Shown one piece after another: positions 1-10,108 of a stretch of 64,000 nucleotides of DNA. The stretch's first letter is position 1, and each line of letters starts with the position of its first letter. Made by a program: the position numbers and the translations under genes. The DNA comes from Siphonodentalium dalli (lineage: Eukaryota; Mollusca; Scaphopoda; Gadilida; Siphonodentaliidae), in contig CP136066.1 in assembly GCA_032622095.1 (NCBI GenBank), positions 231,016,961 to 231,080,960 of the forward strand, written 5' to 3'. The notes beneath the pieces were generated by a model. The model made no database searches. It worked only from the letters and a program-made list of their open reading frames with translations, and had not been told where the DNA came from.

Positions 1-464
1 ATAAAACACTTCTATCACGAACAATGGCAATAACTCCTGGTCATCTTTCAAATTATTTAGTTTATCGTGTTCTAAATATTTAAAACAATCTACACACAAA
101 ATAATATTCCCACAAAGATTCAGCTTCGGGAAATACTTTGTAATGAATGACATAGCAAGTGTTTTTGTTGTGTTTTCAACAAGTCTAGTTTTATAGCCTC
201 GGTTCACATATTGACATCAGGGTCTTTAACAGCGAGATCGAGGATGCAATCATCATTGAGACGCGTACTGAGAGAGTCCGTATACACCACGTTAAATGAA
301 TGATGGCTGAGTTTTGTGTGACCCATATTATGTGAGGAGAGGGTATGCCCTATAGCAGTATAGAATACAACCTTCCCTTACGCGCCGCGTCGAATGAAAA
401 CATGATGATATATTGTCAACCAGCGTGTCATAAATGTCTTCTCTCCAAACTAGTTTTGTAGCAA
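1..464. other. Unannotated AT-rich sequence
   Basis: No open frame, RNA gene or repeat that I can support. If the astacin-like gene continues off the left edge on the minus strand, this is intron or downstream sequence. Confidence 0.4.
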
Positions 465-1290
465 ACGAATAGTCATCATTGACAGCCCACTACTACTCTC
501 AAATGTGGCCAAAAATGTATAAGCGAATAGTCATCATTAACAGCCCACTACTCTCAAATGTGGCCATAAGTGTATAAACGAATAGTCATCATTAACAGCC
601 CACTTCTCTCAGAGGTGATCATAAGTGTATACACGAATAGTCATCATTAACAGCCCACTACTCTCAAATGTTGCCATAAGTGTATACACGAATAGTCATC
701 ATTAACAGCCCACTACTCTCAAATGTGGCCATAAGTGTATAAACTAATAGTCATCATTAACAGCCCACTACTCTCAAATGTGGCCATAAGTGTATTATCG
801 AATAGTCATCATTAACAGCACACTACTCTCAAATGTGGCCATAAGTGTATTATCGAATAGTCATCATTAACAGCCCACTACTCTCAAATGTGGCCATAAG
901 TGTATAAACTAATAGTCATCATTAACAGCCCACTACTCTCAAATGTGGCCATAAGTGTATTATCGAATAGTCATCATTAACAGCACACTACTCTCAAATG
1001 TGGCCATAAGTGTATTATCGAATAGTCATCATTAACAGCCCACTACTCTCAGAGGTGATGATAAGTGTATAAACGAATAGTCATCATTAACAGCACACTG
1101 CTCTCAGAGGTGGTGATCAGTGTATTAACGAATAGTCACCATTAACAGCACACAGCTCTCAAACGTGGTCATAAGTGTATTAACGAATAGTCATCATTAA
1201 CAGCACACTACGTTCAACTGTGGCCATGAGTGTATAAACGAATAGTCACCATTAACAGCCCACTACTCTCAAAGGTCAGAGGTGGCCATA
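465..1290. repeat. 55-bp minisatellite, about 15 copies
   Basis: The phrase AATAGTCATCATTAACAGC recurs at 55-bp steps, for example at 581, 636 and 691. Each unit goes on with CACTACTCTCAAATGTGGCC and ATAAGTGTAT. Copies differ by substitutions (AGAGGTGATC in place of AAATGTGGCC; ACACG, AAACT or TTATCG before the next unit). Some variants alternate, which suggests block duplication of several units at once. The period is not a multiple of three, so no long open frame results. Confidence 0.95.
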
Positions 1291-1293
1291 CGT

Positions 1294-1345
1294 GTGTCGT
1301 GATTGATCCGATCGAAAGCCTTGCTAGCATCGAGAAAACATAAGG
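1294..1345 (-). pseudogene. Remnant of a non-LTR reverse transcriptase, motif A
   Basis: The minus strand reads LCFLDASKAFDRINHD here, with no stop. This is the palm motif A of non-LTR reverse transcriptases (LDxSKAFDxxxH), which holds the first catalytic Asp. The match is short and I see no other motif of the enzyme around it. On the left it runs into the 55-bp minisatellite. It is best read as a stub of an old LINE insertion. It is a different copy from the intact LINE at 5.3-10.1 kb, whose motif A reads DVQKAFDTVW. Confidence 0.6.
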
Positions 1346-2101
1346 GTATATAAAACAATAGTAATAAAAATAATCTGGTAAAACTATCGTAATGAACTAA
1401 TGATAGAAGGCTTGATAAAACTCTGGTGATAGTGAATTAAGAGATCATTTGTATGTGTGTATAATAACACATAAGTGTGTATGAGTTGAGCTTCTATATA
1501 TACATATATTTAAACGTATTTTTGTTTTATTTTTAGAATTGCTATTTTATACGGGATAAGTAAGAATGATTGACATGCAATTTACACCCAATCATACCGT
1601 TTTATACCACACAAGCCTGAGATTCAATTTTTGAAACCATAATGGTGAGTTAGAACATTATAATCAGTAATTATATGTTAAATATGCTGCTGGGACATGT
1701 GCCTGCCGGTATATTAGAGAGAATTCACGTCTCCCTTGGACAAAAATAGGGAGAAGTGGCACATTTTATGGAGAATAATTATGTGTCCCATGTCGTCCTC
1801 TGGGCTGGGGTCACTGGATAGGGTTGAAGTAACCCAGTTTATGTTGTTGATGCTTACCCAATAGTCACCTCGTTTATGCACTTTATCTTTTGCAAATTAG
1901 GGGATATAGAAGCTGAACAGAAGTGAAAAAGTTACTAAAAACAATATTAATTTACACCCATCCTATACCCACCCATACCTATCTTGATGACTTGGTAAGA
2001 GATGCGGCTGCTGTCGGCGACATTTTACCCACATTTGGTGCACTTCCGCGATATTAAATGGGCCATGCCTGGTTCAAACGATGATTTATTTAACCACTTA
2101 C
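1346..2101. other. Intron sequence downstream of exon D
   Basis: On the minus strand this lies beyond the splice donor of exon D at 2101-2100, so at least one more exon is expected further left or outside the window. I could not find one. AT-rich, no supported gene. Confidence 0.4.
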
Positions 2102-2243
2102 CATTACACGAATACATTATGTTGATCATCTTTGCGTCCAGGTAGCTCCTAGTACCTCCCAGGTACAATTGTCCTATTATCTCTTGGAAACTAGGATCCA
2201 ATGTTGTGATTGTATCTAAATTATCCGTGTCCTTGCTGAAAAA
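2102..2243 (-). CDS. Astacin-like metalloprotease, exon D (end of protease domain)
   Basis: Exon of 142 bp encoding the last part of an astacin (peptidase M12A) domain: it starts FFSKDTDNL, holds LDPSFQEIIGQ and ends at KMINIMYSC, the usual place of the final Cys of the domain. The acceptor is excellent (pyrimidine tract and TCTCAG, AG at 2245-2244) and keeps phase 0, matching exon C, which ends MHYGRW. The donor is GTAAGT from 2101. The exon ends in phase 1, the phase typical at edges of extracellular modules, so a further module (CUB, ShK or similar) may follow outside the window. The open frame extends past both splice sites, but those ends are intronic. The family acts as secreted or membrane zinc endopeptidases; substrate is unknown. 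No internal stop. Confidence 0.85.
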
Positions 2244-3259
2244 CTGAGATGAAAATAAATGGTGAATATCAATTATTGTCATATCAGGAACTGATTTGGT
2301 ATCTTTGTTTTCACATATTACAACTATTCTATTCGTGAAAACAAAATGGTATTTGGTGGTACTATATTTTATATATATTCTGACCATCCAATGATTTCAA
2401 ACGCGCCTCTGATCATAACATATCGAGGCAGGGATGTGGCTACAGTGGCTCTGTTTTGTAGAGGGTGTCCATCATACTAAACAGGGACATGCTAAGTACA
2501 TCAGTTATATAGGTGGTGTGGTCATCCTATTAAAGCAGGGACATGGTAAGTATCTCAGTTATATAGGTAGGGTGGTCATCCTATAATTTCAAACTTATCC
2601 GATCTCTTATTGGTCATGTGGTATGTTCCTATAATTTCAATCTGCATTCTCTTGGACCCAAACCCAACATGCCTATGAATTCCACATAGCGATGGAATCT
2701 TTTATAAAGAGGCGATATGTCGTTAATCATAATAAGTACATGTAATTTTGTAATGCTGTTTACAATCCCGCAAGTATTACTCAATGTGGACACTTCATAG
2801 GGTTTGGTTGCGACTCCTATCATGAACAGCTTTACGTTCCAGGCGTCGAGTTCCCAACACTCCTAAATCCATATCGCCATGTCCATGTTCATGATATTTC
2901 TAGCTGATAAAACATTTTCATGGTGAGGGGTAGGGTTAGGTGACAGACCCAGGTTTTACCACGTTCATGCTTATCAGAGGTGGGTATATGAACAGGTTTA
3001 AGGGTGTGAAAATCGAATATCTATATCGGGCTCCCCATACAAAGACGCTCCTTAACTTGAACATGTCGCTTTCAATACATTTTCAAAGTACTCGAAAATC
3101 CTTAGTGATTGGGAAATTAAAGTGTTTACAAAGAACACATACTATTTTTGATTTTTGTTTGTGATCGTATGTTCGTATTATTAGCAGAATGAGAAATTGT
3201 TATTTCTCACAAACAATTGTAGATTATTACCAAGAGAACTCTTCATAGTATTGACCCTT
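2244..3259. other. Intron between exons C and D, distal part
   Basis: Part of the 12.5-kb intron. Open frames on both strands here are short and unlike anything I recognise. It holds one tandem duplication (2478-2595), listed separately. Confidence 0.4.
2478..2595. repeat. Two-copy tandem duplication, about 60 bp
   Basis: The phrase GGGACATG(C/G)TAAGTA followed by TCAGTTATATAGGT and GTGGTCATCCTAT occurs twice in a row with few differences. Confidence 0.85.
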
Positions 3260-3434
3260 GGCGTATATACACTCGAGTCGACGGTTTATGAATCGGCATA
3301 CATATGTACGGGGAATTGTGAACGTATTACGCTGCTTGATAAACATGGGCGTATATATACTCGAGTCAATGGTTTGTGAATCGACATACATATATATACG
3401 AAAATGTGCACGTATTACGCTGATTTATAAACAA
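3260..3434. repeat. Two-copy tandem duplication, about 90 bp
   Basis: GCGTATATACACTCGAGTC with CATACATAT and ACGTATTACGCTG some 40-70 bp on is repeated once, with a handful of substitutions. Short open frames overlap both copies but look like by-products. Confidence 0.85.
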
Positions 3435-3689
3435 ACTAGCTGAAACAGAGTTTGGATGATGCCCGGGAAGATTTGAAAGAGCCTTCGCCCTCTCCTACAA
3501 CCAACTTTTGAATGCTATAATTCCGCTGAAGAGCGTTTGTACGGTTTGTAAGTAGATTATTGTCTGCCCATGCACGATGGGTGTTTGCCTACCGTGCATG
3601 GGATGGATGCCACCAAAGCAAGAAGCAAAGACCCCCTCCCATGTATGTGGCTAGAGGGGGGTGTGGGGGTGTCTCACCCCCAACAGAGA

Positions 3690-4310
3690 GCTATATTTTC
3701 AATAGTTGGAAATTCCTAATTTCAGGTAAAAACAATTTATTGGGGGGAATTTATTGTTTTTCGACCAATATTTGCATATGTTCCTATTTTTGGTCAAAAA
3801 TTTTGACATAAATGGTCATCAGTTGGAAATTTTCCAACCTTAAGGAGGTGACAGGTTGGAAATTTCCAACACTTGGAAAGCTTGTGTCCTGGTCCCTCCC
3901 CCGTGGCCAGTCAAAAACTTCTAGTTAATTTAAGAAAACAATATTGTCATACAATTGGTCAACATTGTCATTGGAATTGTCATCAGTTGGAAATTTTCCA
4001 ACCTAAGTGGGGGTGTAGGGTTTGAAATTTCCAACAGTATGAAGGCTTGAGGCTAGTCTAGATGTTAGGATTTTGCGATTTTCTTCGGTGTGTTATTGCC
4101 CCATCCACACATGGCCAATACAAATACAAAACTGCTAATTAGTTTAGCAAAACAATATTTTACTACATTTGGTCAAACTTGTAGACATAAATGGTCATCA
4201 GTTGAAGAATTTTCCAACCTGAGGAGGAGCATGAGGTTTGAAATTTCCAACAGTAGGAAAGCTTCAGTTGAGGCCAGTCTAGATGCTAGGATTTGCGATT
4301 TTCTTGTATA
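3690..4310. repeat. Three diverged copies of an about 180-bp unit with a GGAAATTTCC-type core
   Basis: GTCATCAGTTGGAAATTTTCC recurs near 3815, 3980 and 4195 (the last with GTTGAAGAATTTTCC), each followed some 30 bp later by TTGGAAATTTCCAAC or TTTGAAATTTCCAAC. The blocks also share an AAACAATATT phrase. The core TTGGAAATTTCCAA is a perfect palindrome. Unequal spacing suggests an old tandem duplication with indels. Confidence 0.8.
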
Positions 4311-4327
4311 GTTTTCAAAATTTTCTC

Positions 4328-4361
4328 ACACCGGGCCGAACAACCATGGTCGGCCCGGTGT
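4328..4361. other. Perfect 12-bp-stem inverted repeat
   Basis: ACACCGGGCCGA at 4328-4339 is exactly complementary to 4350-4361, around a 10-base loop. It is GC-rich in AT-rich surroundings. No T-run follows that would suggest a terminator. Function unknown; it may be the remains of inverted ends of a small element. Confidence 0.8.
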
Positions 4362-4525
4362 TTCCTGGTCTGTTGTCGGTAGCTGTGTGTATTTGTTTGG
4401 AATTAGATCACTAGTTGTTTTTTTGGGGCAATTTTCAGGTTAAAATATCTTAATATTCTCATACTGGGAAAATAGAAGCATGGCTTGTGAATATATAGGA
4501 AATTAGGCCTGAGCATGAGGTACAA

Positions 4526-4712
4526 GGAGGGGGTGCAAATGGAATTATGCAAAAAGTTGTGTTGGTGCGTTTCCGACTCAAGGGGGTGTGCAAATGGAAT
4601 TATGAAAAAAAGTTGTGTTGGTGTGATTCCGATTCAAGGGGGGTGGGTGCAAATGGAATTATGCAAAAATTGTGTTGGTGTGATTCCGACTCAAGGGGGG
4701 GGGTGCAGTTGG
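4526..4712. repeat. 55-59-bp minisatellite, 3-4 copies
   Basis: TGCAAATGGAATTATG occurs at 4534, 4589 and 4648, each followed by GTTGTGTTGGTG and a G-run (CTCAAGGGGG). A fourth, partial copy starts near 4695. The G-runs grow longer from copy to copy (5, 6, 9 Gs). Confidence 0.9.
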
Positions 4713-4861
4713 AAATTCCGAAGGTGGACACCTCCCCCCCAGCGGAGACCCTCTAGCCACATCCCTGCGCCCCCCCCCCCCATTCCGAACCAGGACTGGC
4801 GATGAAGACTTACCATGTTTTCTTTGTTTTGTGCGTTGATATATATATTATTTTGAGTTGT

Positions 4862-5375
4862 GAATAGTTGTCATTATTTGTCCTATTTAGTGCTTGCATG
4901 TACTCCAGTTGCCTTAGTCTGTTGTATTCCGTGCTTACTACGGGCTCAACGCTATAGGAAGAGGCTGCAATGCCAGCCGGTTGACTTGAGGTCGGTCGGG
5001 GCTCCTCAACTCTCGATGGTGCAATGCTCGCCTTTAACTCCTGTGCGAGTGTCAGAACCCGTTGACCTGGTTGTGAGGTGCGGGGCGGACTGAGGAAGCA
5101 GCTGAGGCCGGACTGTGTGCTTAGTATGTTTTCTGAGGTCTGGAGTGTTAAGTAGTGTTTTCGATTATTCTGTCCGGCCCGTCCTCCCCTAGGCACGGGC
5201 GCGGATGAAATCATTTATTTGCAGGTTTGTACATGCAGTTGTTGATAGTTTTGTGATCAGGTGTGTGTAGCTGATTGTTCAGTGGTGTGTAATGATTTTA
5301 CAAGGTTAGCGGGTTAGTTGGTTTTTTGATGGAGATAATTACTCGCCACCAAGTGATAGTCAGACGGAAAATTCA
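4862..5375 (+). other. Probable 5' region of the LINE
   Basis: The sequence upstream of the LINE ORF1 is more GC-balanced than the DNA to its left and has no convincing gene. The true 5' end of the element was not found; 4.86 kb, just after an AT-rich run, is only a guess. Confidence 0.3.
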
Positions 5376-5672
5376 ATGCGCAGCAAACACAACACGCCGA
5401 TAAATACAATCCGAGTATTTGTCGGTAACTTGCTCGACAGTGTTACTCCAGAAGCAATTCAGGACTATCTCACCGACGCCGGCGTTCGCTTCTCAATTGT
5501 TCGCATGATGCATAGTAGGAAAGAACATACTGTTTCTGCCAGAATAAATATACACGAAGATGACATGACAAAAGTAATCAATAAGAACTTCTGGCCGCGT
5601 CAAGTATTCTGTCGACTCTGGCTGTCTCAAAATGATTTCGATAGACGACAAACCCAGTATAATGGGAATTGA
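5376..5672 (+). CDS. LINE ORF1-like protein, RRM-like, 98 residues
   Basis: The start is the first ATG after an in-frame stop. RVFVGNLLDSVTPEAIQDYL near residues 13-32 looks like the first strand (RNP2) and helix of an RNA-recognition motif, and FWPRQVFCRLW near residues 72-82 resembles the end of LINE ORF1 proteins that bind the element's RNA. At 98 residues it is short for ORF1, so it may be a truncated copy or a genuinely minimal ORF1. ORF2 begins 94 bp downstream in another frame. The assignment rests on position and the RNP2-like motif. Confidence 0.6.
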   Translation: MRSKHNTPINTIRVFVGNLLDSVTPEAIQDYLTDAGVRFSIVRMMHSRKEHTVSARINIHEDDMTKVINKNFWPRQVFCRLWLSQNDFDRRQTQYNGN

Positions 5673-5766
5673 ACATATAATTATGTCATATGGTTTATGC
5701 TACTCTGGCTTCTTTTTCTTGTTATACCTCATTGTACTCATGTTGTATATCTTACTGTAATTGACA

Positions 5767-8700
5767 ATGTCACATGCACAGATAGCTATAGCCACTTGGA
5801 ATTGTACTGGTCTTTCGGCATCAGCTGATTCCATATCCGGTGCCTACTTAAATGACATGATTCACGAGAGGAACATAGATATATGTGGTATCAGTGAACA
5901 TTGGCTGCACGAACACAACTCTCATATACTCGAACCTATGCTAGTCAACTACAAATGTCACATTGTGTGTGATTTCTCTCAAAGGCTACCCCATCAGCGG
6001 GGGAGACATAAAGGTGGCGTGCCCCTTATATGGAAAGAAGTTCTAGACCCCTATGTATCAACCATACAAATTGATGACGATAGAATTTGTGGTATCCAAG
6101 TTGAATTACCTGATGCAGATTACCTATACATATTCCAAGTGTATCTACCGTCAACCAACTATACAGACGAATTTCATTTACAATATACACAAGCACTCGG
6201 TGATATCATAGATACTTACTTTTCTCTTGGTCATGTTATTATCATGGGCGATTTCAACTGTACTCTTTCAAGATCACGTCCGCGAGACAACTCTCTCCGC
6301 AGAGTACTCGAACCAAAACAGTTTGTACCAGTAAATGAAAGTAACCTTTGCGCTGGCAGAAAAGCAACTTGTGTTCCTGCCACTGGTGGTGAGGGCACGT
6401 CTATTGATTATGTGCTGTATTCACAGAGAGACATTTATATGACTCTCGTGCATGCTGAAATTATTGATGATGACGTTACTGATATTTCTAACCATAGACC
6501 AATTGTATGTTTATTCAGATGTGACACTCAAGCCGACAGTTCCAAACGGGGATCTAACTCTACCCCCTTGTATAACTGGAAGAAATTTAGATCCTCACCA
6601 AACTTAATGAGTCAGTATAAATATACTCTAGCATCGCTTCTTCCACAAAGCTATAACATAAATAGCAGAGGCGATGTAGACGCTCTTTATAATAATATTA
6701 TTTCAGCTATTCAGCGAGCGTCGAGTGAAATAATTCCACAAAAAACATTCAAAAGCCACCTCAAACCGTTTTGGAACAGTCACTTGAAGGACTTGCACGC
6801 TCATATGACAACAAGCAGACGGAATTGGATCACTGCTGGTAGACCTCGGGAAGTTGATAATGCTTTATATGTAGAATATAAGTCTAGAAAATGCGCCTTC
6901 AGACGGGAGTTTAGGCAATGCTGCAATCAACATTTGAGTGATCGTAGCAATGAGCTAGACACCGCTGCTGAAGTAGATCAAGGGTCATTCTTTAAAATAA
7001 TAAATTCTAGGCGAAATTATGAGAATAGACCAAACAAGATTTTTGAATACAACGGGGCAACTTTAAGAAATTCCTCAGAAATATCAGATGGGTGGGCCGA
7101 CTACTTTGAGTCACTATATAAACCCTTGGTACACGATAGCTTTGACGAGAACCACCTTCAAATTGTGAACGACACCGTCGCAGACCTCGCCAATGGCCAA
7201 TACTGTAAAACGGGGAGTAACTCTAAATATGTCACTGAACCTGTACTTGAAGATGAAGTCGAGAACACGCTCAAAACACTCAACTTGAACAAAGCTTCGG
7301 GGTGGGATAATGTTTATAATGAACACTTGGTCCTTGGTGGTACAGCATTGATCAAATGCCTAACTGCACTATTGACGGGTATCATGATGTTTTCTCATAT
7401 ACCAGAACCGGCTAAGATTGGGATAATCGTTCCTCTGTACAAAGGAGGCAACAAACCCCGAAAGTTATTTGACAGCTATCGGGCGATAACCCTGCTCCCT
7501 GCCATTTACAAATTGCTCGAAAAAATAATTTTATTAAGACTAGAGTATCGTGTTCCTGATATGATCAAAGTACATGCATTGCAACACGGCTTCCAGAAGG
7601 GTATCAACTGTCTCATGGACTCGTTTCTTATATACGAATCTAAAGAATTTGCATCAGAAAACGACAGTAAGTTGTTCACATGTTTCCTTGATGTCCAGAA
7701 GGCATTTGATACCGTATGGATAAATGGTCTTCTCTATAAACTTCATCTCCTCGGTTTTGATGAGAAAATATGGCTACTGTTTCATCAAATGCTTACAGGT
7801 ACTTCTTGTCATGTAAAATATGGGAATTGTCAGTCCAGAAAATTTCAGATAGAGCAGGGAACAAAACAAGGGGGCGTCATTTCACCTCTGTTCTACATGC
7901 TCTTCGTTGATCAGCTCTTAACAGAGCTTGCAAATTCGGGAGCAGGACTAAATATGTTCTCTATAAATTGTTCATGCCCGACACAAGCCGATGATATGAC
8001 ATTGATCTCTGTTTCGGAAAATGGCCTGCAGCACTTAATGAATATATGCACCAACTACAGTCGCAAATGGAGATATAAATATAATGAACAAAAGACAGTA
8101 GTTATTGTCTTCAATGAAAGCAAGAACGAGCACACTAAGGCTAGTTGTAATAGGGCATGGACTCTTTGTGGAAAACAACTGTCTGAGGTAGAGAGTTTGG
8201 TTCACTTAGGCGTCCCTATACACAAGTTCAATCACAAAGGTAACGCCATAGACGTAATAAAAACAAAACTCAGATCTAGCTATTTCTCACTGTCGAACAT
8301 AGGTATGTATGCAGGTGGTATAACCCCAACAAGCAGTAGGAAATTATACACATCCATCGTTTTACCAAGGGGCCTCTTCGGATGCGAACTTCTGTGTGGT
8401 ATGACTGATTCAGATATTTTGTCTCTGGAAAGAACGCACCGATTTTGTCTTAAAAAGATTCAAGGTCTTCATTATCAAACACGTACCAACATCGCAGAAG
8501 GGTTAATGGGTATCGGAAACGCTCAAAGTTTTATTGACAAAAAGAAGCTCCTATTTTTCAGCAGTTTGTGTACTCTCAGTACAGAGAAGGCAGCCAAATC
8601 TGTATTCTTGCTAAGGCTGCACTCTTTCTTCATAACTGGTGTTTCTAAGTATTCATTCATTGCCGACATTGTAGATATCATTGAGAGCCACCAGTTGATG

Positions 8701-9282
8701 CCATACCTTACCAATTATGTATCTCATAGTGATTTCCCAACAAAGCAGATTTGGAAAGGTATAGTGCGCAAGGCAATTTCCGATTATACAGAATCCGAAT
8801 GGGAAAGCGCGGCGAGCGACAAATCACTCCATCGCTTTCATAACATACACCCAAAGTTAACTGTCTCTCACCTGTGGCGCTGCTGTCGAAAATTCCCAAG
8901 ACACAAAATAGCATACCTGACTGTGGCTGGAATCATAGCTTGTACTGGGTCCGTATCACTAACTTGTAGCAAGTGTGGTGGGGATTACGATGATCTCCCC
9001 TTACATGTTATTATGAACTGCCCAGCGATTGCGAAATACCGCAATGATATATGGTATGAACTGATGAATAAATTCGATATTCCATGTATTCTAAAACTTG
9101 ATAGCCTCAGTCCAGACATCCAATTAAATGTTTTCCTCACTGCACGGCCAAGAGAATTGTTCGATATCGTTCGTGAAGCTGACAAGTTCACAGACTTCAT
9201 GGTCTGTAGCACATATTGCCTGTGGCATGCTTATCACACAATTCAGACAAGTCTAATCGACAACGCGGACGTTAAGTTATAA
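5767..9282 (+). CDS. LINE ORF2: endonuclease and reverse transcriptase, 1171 residues
   Basis: The protein nicks target DNA and copies the element's RNA at the nick (target-primed reverse transcription). I take the ATG at 5767; the open frame extends two codons further. Residues about 6-260 are an APE-type endonuclease: ATWNCTG, GISEHWL, IIMGDFNC, TSIDYVL and ISNHRPIV. The last motif is normally SDH, so here Asp is Asn. The reverse transcriptase follows: VPLYKGGNKPRKLFDSYRAI, HGFQKGINC, FLDVQKAFDTVW (motif A, catalytic Asp), QGTKQGGVISPLF (motif B) and QADDMTLIS (motif C, catalytic Asp pair). Near the C-terminus lies a CCHC knuckle, C-x2-C-x9-H-x4-C, starting at CSKCGG. No RNase H domain was seen. 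There is no internal stop or frameshift, so it may still encode working protein apart from the SDH change. Confidence 0.93.
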   Translation: MSHAQIAIATWNCTGLSASADSISGAYLNDMIHERNIDICGISEHWLHEHNSHILEPMLVNYKCHIVCDFSQRLPHQRGRHKGGVPLIWKEVLDPYVSTIQIDDDRICGIQVELPDADYLYIFQVYLPSTNYTDEFHLQYTQALGDIIDTYFSLGHVIIMGDFNCTLSRSRPRDNSLRRVLEPKQFVPVNESNLCAGRKATCVPATGGEGTSIDYVLYSQRDIYMTLVHAEIIDDDVTDISNHRPIVCLFRCDTQADSSKRGSNSTPLYNWKKFRSSPNLMSQYKYTLASLLPQSYNINSRGDVDALYNNIISAIQRASSEIIPQKTFKSHLKPFWNSHLKDLHAHMTTSRRNWITAGRPREVDNALYVEYKSRKCAFRREFRQCCNQHLSDRSNELDTAAEVDQGSFFKIINSRRNYENRPNKIFEYNGATLRNSSEISDGWADYFESLYKPLVHDSFDENHLQIVNDTVADLANGQYCKTGSNSKYVTEPVLEDEVENTLKTLNLNKASGWDNVYNEHLVLGGTALIKCLTALLTGIMMFSHIPEPAKIGIIVPLYKGGNKPRKLFDSYRAITLLPAIYKLLEKIILLRLEYRVPDMIKVHALQHGFQKGINCLMDSFLIYESKEFASENDSKLFTCFLDVQKAFDTVWINGLLYKLHLLGFDEKIWLLFHQMLTGTSCHVKYGNCQSRKFQIEQGTKQGGVISPLFYMLFVDQLLTELANSGAGLNMFSINCSCPTQADDMTLISVSENGLQHLMNICTNYSRKWRYKYNEQKTVVIVFNESKNEHTKASCNRAWTLCGKQLSEVESLVHLGVPIHKFNHKGNAIDVIKTKLRSSYFSLSNIGMYAGGITPTSSRKLYTSIVLPRGLFGCELLCGMTDSDILSLERTHRFCLKKIQGLHYQTRTNIAEGLMGIGNAQSFIDKKKLLFFSSLCTLSTEKAAKSVFLLRLHSFFITGVSKYSFIADIVDIIESHQLMPYLTNYVSHSDFPTKQIWKGIVRKAISDYTESEWESAASDKSLHRFHNIHPKLTVSHLWRCCRKFPRHKIAYLTVAGIIACTGSVSLTCSKCGGDYDDLPLHVIMNCPAIAKYRNDIWYELMNKFDIPCILKLDSLSPDIQLNVFLTARPRELFDIVREADKFTDFMVCSTYCLWHAYHTIQTSLIDNADVKL

Positions 9283-10082
9283 GAACAACAGCTAAGAAAC
9301 TCAACATAACATTGATTGCATAGTACAAAATCTAATACATGTGTTAAATACTATTTCATGTTCATGAACCATACATTGAATATGCATATATGCATCTGTA
9401 TACATACAGTCAATTAGTATAACTGTCTACCTGTCTGTGTGCCAGTAGACTCCAGTATTCAAGATGTGTATATGTGCTTGTGTTTATACGCTTATAGCCT
9501 GAGGGTGGTCTGCTGTGTGTATGTGTGTGTGGCGATGGGCCATGCGTCTGTGCGATGTATGTTTGTCTGCGCGCTGTGTGTGTGTATACTTATATGTATG
9601 TATATATATATATATATGTGTGTGTATGTATGTGTGTATGTATGTGTATATGTATGTATATATATATATGTATGTATGTATGTGCATGTATATGTATATG
9701 TGTGTATATATGTATATATATATATGTGTATATATATATAGCACCGTGGCATGTGAGCACATGTATATGTATTACTTGTATTTGTTATGCATATGTGAAT
9801 ATCTGTCTGTGTGTGAGTATGGATATGTATGTGTGCATGTGTGCACATTGAATGTATTAGTGTGGGATTTGCATGTATGGGGGCGTGCGAGTATGCACGA
9901 TGGGTGTCTGTAAGTATCAATATATACATGGGTGTATGTATGTGTGCGTATGCTTGCTGAGCTCTTAGCGACTATTCTTTGTTGTTATGTCCACTGTATA
10001 TATGTTTACTGTTCTTGTATTATTTGAATTTCCTTTTGTCAATTTATATTATTCATAACTCTCCGTGAATGGAGGAAATAAA
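9283..10082 (+). other. LINE 3' UTR with TG/TA microsatellite
   Basis: Between the ORF2 stop and AATAAA. About 9585-9740 is a mixed (TG)n, (TATG)n and (TA)n microsatellite; its open frames on both strands (runs of Tyr, Ile, His, Thr, Cys and Val) are artefacts of low complexity. Confidence 0.8.
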
Positions 10083-10108
10083 GATATATATATATATATA
10101 TATATATA

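Larger units (their letters stand above)
5340..10108 (+). mobile_element. Near-complete non-LTR retrotransposon (LINE)
   Basis: It carries a short ORF1, a fully open ORF2 with endonuclease and reverse transcriptase, a 0.8-kb 3' UTR, a polyadenylation signal AATAAA at 10077-10082 and a terminal (TA)n run at 10083-10108, the kind of simple-repeat tail many LINEs use. The 5' limit is uncertain. The intact ORF2 implies a recent insertion compared with the other elements in the window. It sits in the intron between exons C and D of the astacin-like gene, opposite to that gene's direction. The clade is not settled; the C-terminal CCHC motif and the FDSYRAITLLP and QADD motifs suggest an I/Jockey/CR1-type relative. 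Confidence 0.85.

Noticed and set aside
2629-2823. Extra astacin-gene exon
   Set aside because: The 64-codon minus-strand frame matches nothing I recognise, and exons C and D already join directly.
2920-2945. Telomere-like repeat (GGGTTAGG)
   Set aside because: Only one or two degenerate copies; no array.
9484-9929. Tyr/Ile/His-rich proteins on either strand
   Set aside because: They are translations of a TG/TA microsatellite in the LINE 3' UTR.
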